Part shown: in pieces, positions 59,189-64,000 of the stretch
Position numbering within the stretch: position 1 is the stretch's first letter
Layout of the letters: each line of letters starts with the position of its first letter
NCBI RefSeq assembly: GCF_000005505.3
Contig: NC_016131.3
Coordinates: forward strand, 12,421,501 to 12,485,500
Reading direction: 5' to 3'
Length of the DNA: 64,000 nt
Source: Brachypodium distachyon
Taxonomy: Eukaryota > Streptophyta > Magnoliopsida > Poales > Poaceae
Position numbers and translations under genes: made by a program
Notes under the pieces: model-generated
What the model was told of the DNA's origin: nothing
The model's input: the letters and a program-made list of their open reading frames with translations, nothing else
The model's database searches: none

Positions 59189-59759
59189 GCTAGGCAGAGA
59201 TACTGATTCTGCGTGTAAACAGATGCAGTGTGTTCTCACGACGTATATATGTGTGGAAGAAATTCAATACAGTAATAGATATCTTGCTTGAGGAAGGTCA
59301 GTTGCAACATGTCTGTGGACGTCGTCTTTGTCTCGTAATGGCTTGGATAATGAAGGCACATCTCGCCTCCACAGCATTTTGCTGCGTGTTTAACAAGTTT
59401 TGGAACCGCGGTACTTGCAAGTTGGGTATAATGTGTACATCCAGAAAAGGTAATTGAATGTTCTGTGCAATTATCTCTTTTTTCGGTTGTTGAATAGACT
59501 CTGTGAAAGTGGAAATCCTCGCTCTGGAACCGGCAAAAGCATGAACGCTCCCGAGTCCTGACGGTAAAGAGAGCACCACCGTGTTTTGGTGCGTCCGTCT
59601 CCGTGGTCCGTCACCCGCTTATCATCCACACCACATGTACACCCGCGTCGCTGGCAGCAGAGGCCAGAGGCCCAACAAACCGGCCAACACCGCTCAACTC
59701 AAACTCCCGAGAATGCCAGATTATCCACTCCTCCTCCTCCCCCTTCCTCCCCTCCCACC
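59189..59759. other. Spacer between the GDSL and ARASP-like genes
   Basis: Contains the GDSL 3' UTR, then the promoter and leader of the next gene (GC rises after 59560). The open frame extends upstream of 59760, but this part is not conserved-looking. Confidence 0.5.
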
Positions 59760-61016
59760 ATGATTACCACCGCCCACATCTCCAATCCCCCGTCCCCGTG
59801 CCGCCCCTTCCACTCCCACTCCCCCTCATCCGCCGCACCACTCCCACTCATCCGCCGCCACCGCCACTCCAAGCCCTTCTCCACCGCCGCCGCTTCCCCG
59901 TCGGACCTCCTCGCGAGCGTAGAGTCCGTCGCGTCCGCTGCCTCCGTCCTTGCTTCCATCGTGCTGGTCCACGAATCCGGCCACTTCGTCGCCGCCACCT
60001 CCCGCGGGATCCACGTCTCGCAGTTCTCCGTCGGCTTCGGCCCGGCCCTCGCCCGCTTCCGCCTTGGCCCCGTCGAGTACGCGCTCCGGGCCATCCCGCT
60101 CGGGGGCTACGTCGGCTTCCCCGACGACGACCCGGACTCCGGCTTCGCGCCCGACGACCCCGACCTCCTCCGGAACCGCCCCGTCCCCGACCGCCTCCTC
60201 GTCGTCTCCGCCGGCGTCATCGCCAACCTCATCTTCGCCTTCCTCATCGTCTACACCCAGGCTCTCACCGTCGGCGTCCCTGTCCAGGCGCTGCTCACCG
60301 GCGTCCTCGTCCCCGATGTAATTTCCGGCTCCGCGGCCGCCCGCGCAGGCCTGCTCCCCGGGGATGTCATCCTCGCGGTCCCCGGCGCCGCGCCAGACCC
60401 GTCCGTGCCCGCCCTCGTCGACCTCATCAAAGCCAGTCCAAATAAGAAGGTCCTCGTTACCGTCTCAAGAACCGGGCCTGGGGCATCAGACAGGCAGTCG
60501 CTTGACCTCACCATCGTGCCGGACACGAGCGCCGATGGGACTGGACGCATTGGCGTGCAGCTCTCCCCAAACTTCCGGGTCACGCGCGTCCACCCGAGGA
60601 ACCTGTCCGAGGCCACTGTCCTCGCCGTGCGCGAGTACACGGCGTTGGGCGGGACGGTCCTCGAAGGGCTCAAGCAGACGTTTCTCAACTTCTCGCAGAC
60701 GGCGGAGAAGGTCTCAGGTCCTGTTGCCATAATCGCTGTCGGGGCGGAGGTGGCCAGATCAAGTGCGGACGGCTTGTTTCAGTTCGCGGCGGTAATTAAC
60801 CTCAACCTTGCAGCAATAAACTTGTTGCCGTTGCCAGCTTTAGATGGCGGGACATTGGCGTTGATCCTTCTGGAGGCGGCCCGTGGTGGGCAGAAGATAC
60901 CCCGTGAAATTGAGCAGAGAATCATGTCATCGGGGATATTGTTGGTACTCATGGTTGGCATTTTCCTTATTGTTCGCGATACACTCAATCTCGACTTCAT
61001 CAAGGAGAATTTGTGA
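59760..61016 (+). CDS. ARASP: Site-2 protease, M50 family with PDZ domain (ARASP-like, chloroplast)
   Basis: Intronless, 418 residues. The Ser/Pro/His/Arg-rich N-terminus (1-48) looks like a plastid transit peptide. The zinc-binding HESGH (71-75) lies in the first membrane helix, and the second metal/active-site motif NLLPLPALDGG ends at about residue 364. Between them are PLGGYVGFPDDD, a helix (VSAGVIANLIFAFLIVY) and a PDZ domain (SAAARAGLLPGDVILAV). A final helix is near the C-terminus. These proteases cleave substrates inside the membrane; Arabidopsis relatives act in chloroplast development. I start at 59760 because the context ACCATGATT is good. The in-frame ATG at 59586 would place a non-transit-like stretch in front and is disfavoured. 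All catalytic residues are present. Confidence 0.93.
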   Translation: MITTAHISNPPSPCRPFHSHSPSSAAPLPLIRRHRHSKPFSTAAASPSDLLASVESVASAASVLASIVLVHESGHFVAATSRGIHVSQFSVGFGPALARFRLGPVEYALRAIPLGGYVGFPDDDPDSGFAPDDPDLLRNRPVPDRLLVVSAGVIANLIFAFLIVYTQALTVGVPVQALLTGVLVPDVISGSAAARAGLLPGDVILAVPGAAPDPSVPALVDLIKASPNKKVLVTVSRTGPGASDRQSLDLTIVPDTSADGTGRIGVQLSPNFRVTRVHPRNLSEATVLAVREYTALGGTVLEGLKQTFLNFSQTAEKVSGPVAIIAVGAEVARSSADGLFQFAAVINLNLAAINLLPLPALDGGTLALILLEAARGGQKIPREIEQRIMSSGILLVLMVGIFLIVRDTLNLDFIKENL

Positions 61017-61898
61017 TTCTTAAGGTGTAAACTAGATCACGGATATAGTGAAATGGCCAGCACCATGCATTGGATTTCTTGGAAAGGTTTGTAGTTCTGA
61101 TTCCTTCTGCCCTTTGATGGGTTCGCTCTTGCAATCTTAGCTTGTTATACTGATTCATAGGTCCTTGTATTGTTGTTGTATATCAAGGTAAGCTTACGAA
61201 GTTACACTTGACTGTGTTTTTTTTTTGGCAAAAGGGGAAGTTATTCTGTTGGTACACAGATCAGATTAAAGTTCTTATGCGAACACTGTAGATATATTGA
61301 CAGTACCTTATAGTGATGATGGTCCTGAACGGTTCTACCGACATTTAAGCCTACAGGCCTTGTTACTAGAATTTCAGTTTGGCTATACACCATTTCTGTT
61401 GGAAATAATATATACATAAGACATCATATGGTTCAAATTTTATGCACTTGGTTATTATATTGAAGTTTGGTTATGCACTCCATATAGAATAGCTTCAAAC
61501 CATTCCCTTGATAGCATAAGCTGGTATGAATTACTGATCTGCGATCACTTTTTAGTTCGTGGCAACGGTATTGGGCCGGTGTGTGTGTGTAGAAGACAAC
61601 ATAGCGTTTTTCTAACAATGGCTAGAGAAATTTGTAATGAGAGTACAAGGAGGTACTGTGGAATGCTTTCTATCAAGAGAGAATGAGAAACGCATCTGAA
61701 GTTGACTCTCTCATGAGTGAAATGACTTTCTAGTCCTATTATACATATTCCATATGTCATTTTAGTATTGTAAGGCATCTGTACCCTTTTTATTTTTTCC
61801 AAGGAGACGGGCAGCGCACGCCCTTATTTCACCATCATATCTAGGAAATGAACGGGACGGTTGACAGTTTTGAACGAATAGATTTTTGGAGGTCCTAA
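61017..61898. other. No gene; 3' flank of the ARASP-like gene
   Basis: AT-rich, with a short GTGTGTGTGTG run at about 61579-61589. Nothing else recognised. Confidence 0.5.
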
Positions 61899-62135
61899 GA
61901 GCATCTTCAATGCAAGGTGTTTTTAGGAAGGTGCTTGCACAAAATAAACTGGCTTTTGTGTTCTATAGGACAGGTATTTAATTAGTCACCTCTAGTATAG
62001 AAATAAGCACTGGAGTTTGAGAATAAACCGGTTTAATTTTGTATCACTACCTTGAGCACTCTGTTCCATTATTTGTCCATGTCCCACTTAAATGGACAAA
62101 TAGCGAGAAAATAGAGGCCGTCCTCGGAGATGCCC
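61899..62135. mobile_element. Probable Tourist-like MITE
   Basis: The left end AGAGCATCTTCAATGCAAGG and right end CGTCCTCGGAGATGCCCT are imperfectly inverted, in the style of grass GAGCATCTCCAA elements. The target duplication is not clear. Confidence 0.5.
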
Positions 62136-62481
62136 TATTCCCTGGTGCCCGGCTACCAGGATTCAAAGTCTGAAAGACGAACACTTTTCAGTGAAGGGCA
62201 CAGAAAATGAAACAAAAAGAAACTTGATAAGATATATTCTAGGTTAATACGGACTAAAAGGAGCATTATTTCTGTCGAGCAAATTGCATTTTCCTGGAGT
62301 ACAAGACGCATGTCTACGTGCTCGATTTGATGTCACCGTTTTGGTTACGTCAATGATTTTATCCTTTGGTCTGAAACATACAGTAACTCTCTTTTCTCCA
62401 TTCGGCAGGTCCTGTCCATGACAGAGATGTTGGAGTAGGACCTATCTATAAATGGAAGTAGTCTCTTTTACACGTTGAACG

Positions 62482-63140
62482 GTTCTTTTTTAAGGTCTCT
62501 CTTGTACACGTAGTATCTGAACTCATTCACGCTCACACACTCTATTCCTAGTGCGCAATACAGATTTACTACCTACTTTTTTTTCTAAAAGGGGTGGAAA
62601 CTCGGCCACTGCATCAATTGATGCACACGATCATTTTTATTGCAAAGTTATAGAGAGTAGGTGTTACAAGTCACCGACAAACGATCGTGATACAAAAATA
62701 AGCAAGCTAAAAACATTCATCATGACGAATCTATAATTGAAAGCGTCTAGTACACCGCTAGCCAACCCGGTTAAAGATATCCCGAGATACTGTTTACAGC
62801 TGGTACCGCAGATGCACAGGAAGCAGGAAACCTCAAAGACGGATCCAGTGCGTAGCTTTGAAGATAACCTGCAAAAAGTTGTAAACTTTAGATCGATTAA
62901 AAACCACATCATTTCTGCAATTCCAGATAACCCAACAGAAAGCCGAAATTCCCATCCGCATATGAGTTTTAAGTTTTTTCTCTACCCCATTAAACCAGTA
63001 AGCGCGAGAGAGACACCAGGAACACAAGGGAATAAATTCCCGGTGAGACGTGCAGGAATCGCCCAACCAGGGATCGATCCTAGACGGGCTGCCTGCACGA
63101 CGGCAGAGCGAGCAAGCCACCTGAGCCAAGCTCGGTTCTC
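62482..63140 (-). mobile_element. Chimeric SINE-head / LINE-tail retroelement with 13-bp target duplication
   Basis: TACACGTTGAACG occurs at 62469-62481 and 63141-63153, flanking the insertion. Reading the minus strand from 63140, there is a tRNA-derived head with box A TGGCTCAGGTGG (63117-63128) and box B GGATCGATCCC (63070-63080). Next comes a SINE body to about 63000, then the LINE ORF2 end (WFNGVEKKLKTHMRMG, SAFCWVIWNCRNDVVFN) and 3' UTR with GCATCAATTGATGC. An A run (62577-62584) is followed by 95 bp of other DNA ending in a second A run (about 62486-62491) next to the duplication. The order fits a chimeric transcript that also carried 3' flanking sequence. Confidence 0.65.
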
Positions 63141-63153
63141 TACACGTTGAACG

Positions 63154-64000
63154 TTTGATTTGGTAAGTGTAGTGTAATGTCCATCTAAATACTACTCCTT
63201 CCCTTTCGAAATAAGATTTATCTAAACACATTTATGGTGTAGGTCATGCGTATCTACATAAAGTTGTGACACTTAGGCTTAGTTTGTCTTGTGCTGAACT
63301 TATTTTATAATTTGTTATGAAAAAATACGTACACAAAAGAAAAAAATTGATTAGCCAAACGGAATAATACCCATAAGTCGGTTGGAAATTATCGTAATTC
63401 ACTTCAAATGGCTAAATATGAGACAGAAAGAGTTACCTCGACTGTGCCGAACTGACGGCCGAAGCAGCGATGTAAACCTGCCCAAAACTCTTTGAGGCCC
63501 AATGGGCCATACCTTGGCTGAATGGCCCAGCTCGGCTCTTATAGCAGGCAAGGAATCAAACGCTTGGTATTTTTTGGTGCGAGGAATTAAACGCTTGGTT
63601 ATTACGGAGCATGGAGTATTTGATTGATCCTCCAGAGAACATGCACGCAATTTGTAAGTAGTCTATTCCTAAATAAAAATATGCAAGTAGGCTGCCATTT
63701 CCATTTGCAAGTGAACATCTCATACTACCATTTGGCAAGTGCACAGCCAAGGCCTGGGCTAATTGATGTTTCACATTATACATTGAAAATTGAAGTATAT
63801 GATCAAAAAATCGTGTCAAGATCGATTAATTTGGTTATTACTGAAACCGAATCAAAATTGATCAGTTATAACCGATTTATATGAAACTGTATAAACCAGA
63901 GTATACAAATCGTATTAATTGAAACCGTATAACCAAATGCACACCCTAACCGGCATGCATATTCCTAAATCACTAATGTGACTAACGAAATATTAGTCTT
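63154..64000. other. No gene; repeat debris
   Basis: Contains a weak Stowaway remnant (about 63190-63250) and a repeat segment (63279-63365; TTGTGCTGAACTTATTTTATA ... GATTAGCCAAACGG) that matches the flanks of the MITE at 37537. The end of the window is AT-rich with ACCGTATAACCAAATGCACACCC words. No conserved frame. Confidence 0.5.

Noticed and set aside
59603..60445. 280-codon frame overlapping the ARASP-like gene
   Set aside because: Out-of-frame shadow, Arg/Pro-rich, while the overlapping frame carries HESGH, PDZ and LDGG.
63070..63128. Possible tRNA gene on the minus strand
   Set aside because: Boxes A and B are present, but there is no acceptor-stem pairing and the sequence continues into a SINE body and LINE tail.

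Overview
The window is nuclear DNA of a grass, most likely a cool-season (pooid) grass. Coding regions are interrupted by GT-AG introns. The surrounding DNA is packed with small TA-flanked Stowaway-type elements whose ends begin CTCCCTCCGT, plus CACTA, hAT, Harbinger-like, Helitron and LINE/SINE remnants. The species cannot be named from the sequence. No CRISPR array, operon, rRNA or functional tRNA gene was seen.

Layout from left to right. 1-4431: the 3' end of one SCAMP gene, then a complete SCAMP gene in the same orientation (a tandem pair). 4432-16789: repeat-rich, holding a SINE-like copy, two related minus-strand Helitrons (6453-7964 and 12038-13137), a broken F-box/LRR/FBD gene (10244-11740, minus) and a cluster of three different MITEs (14161-14861). 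16790-18742: an intronless DYW-type PPR gene. 20851-22391: a formiminotransferase-domain gene (minus). 23.7-29.8 kb: repeats, including a Harbinger-like element carrying GC-rich DNA. 29822-31756: a small predicted mitochondrial membrane protein (minus). 35481-40105: a small conserved plant protein of unknown function (minus) with a 4.1 kb intron full of transposons. 40.8-42.6 kb: a decayed LINE reverse transcriptase that stops exactly where a CACTA end begins. 46026-48101: a QWRF-family (AUGMIN8-like) gene. 50325-59188: two tandem GDSL esterase/lipase genes with identical intron phases. 59760-61016: an intronless chloroplast-type site-2 protease (ARASP-like). The right edge carries a chimeric SINE/LINE insertion with a 13-bp target duplication.

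The genes have unrelated housekeeping or regulatory roles (endomembrane trafficking, organellar RNA editing, folate-type enzyme fold, microtubule organisation, lipid ester hydrolysis, plastid membrane proteolysis). Nothing suggests that they act together, apart from the two tandem pairs. I see no convincing undescribed multi-gene system. The most informative observations are structural: paired Helitrons, nested insertions whose empty sites can be read within the window, the chimeric retroelement with apparent 3' transduction, and the divergent GDSL and QWRF motifs.
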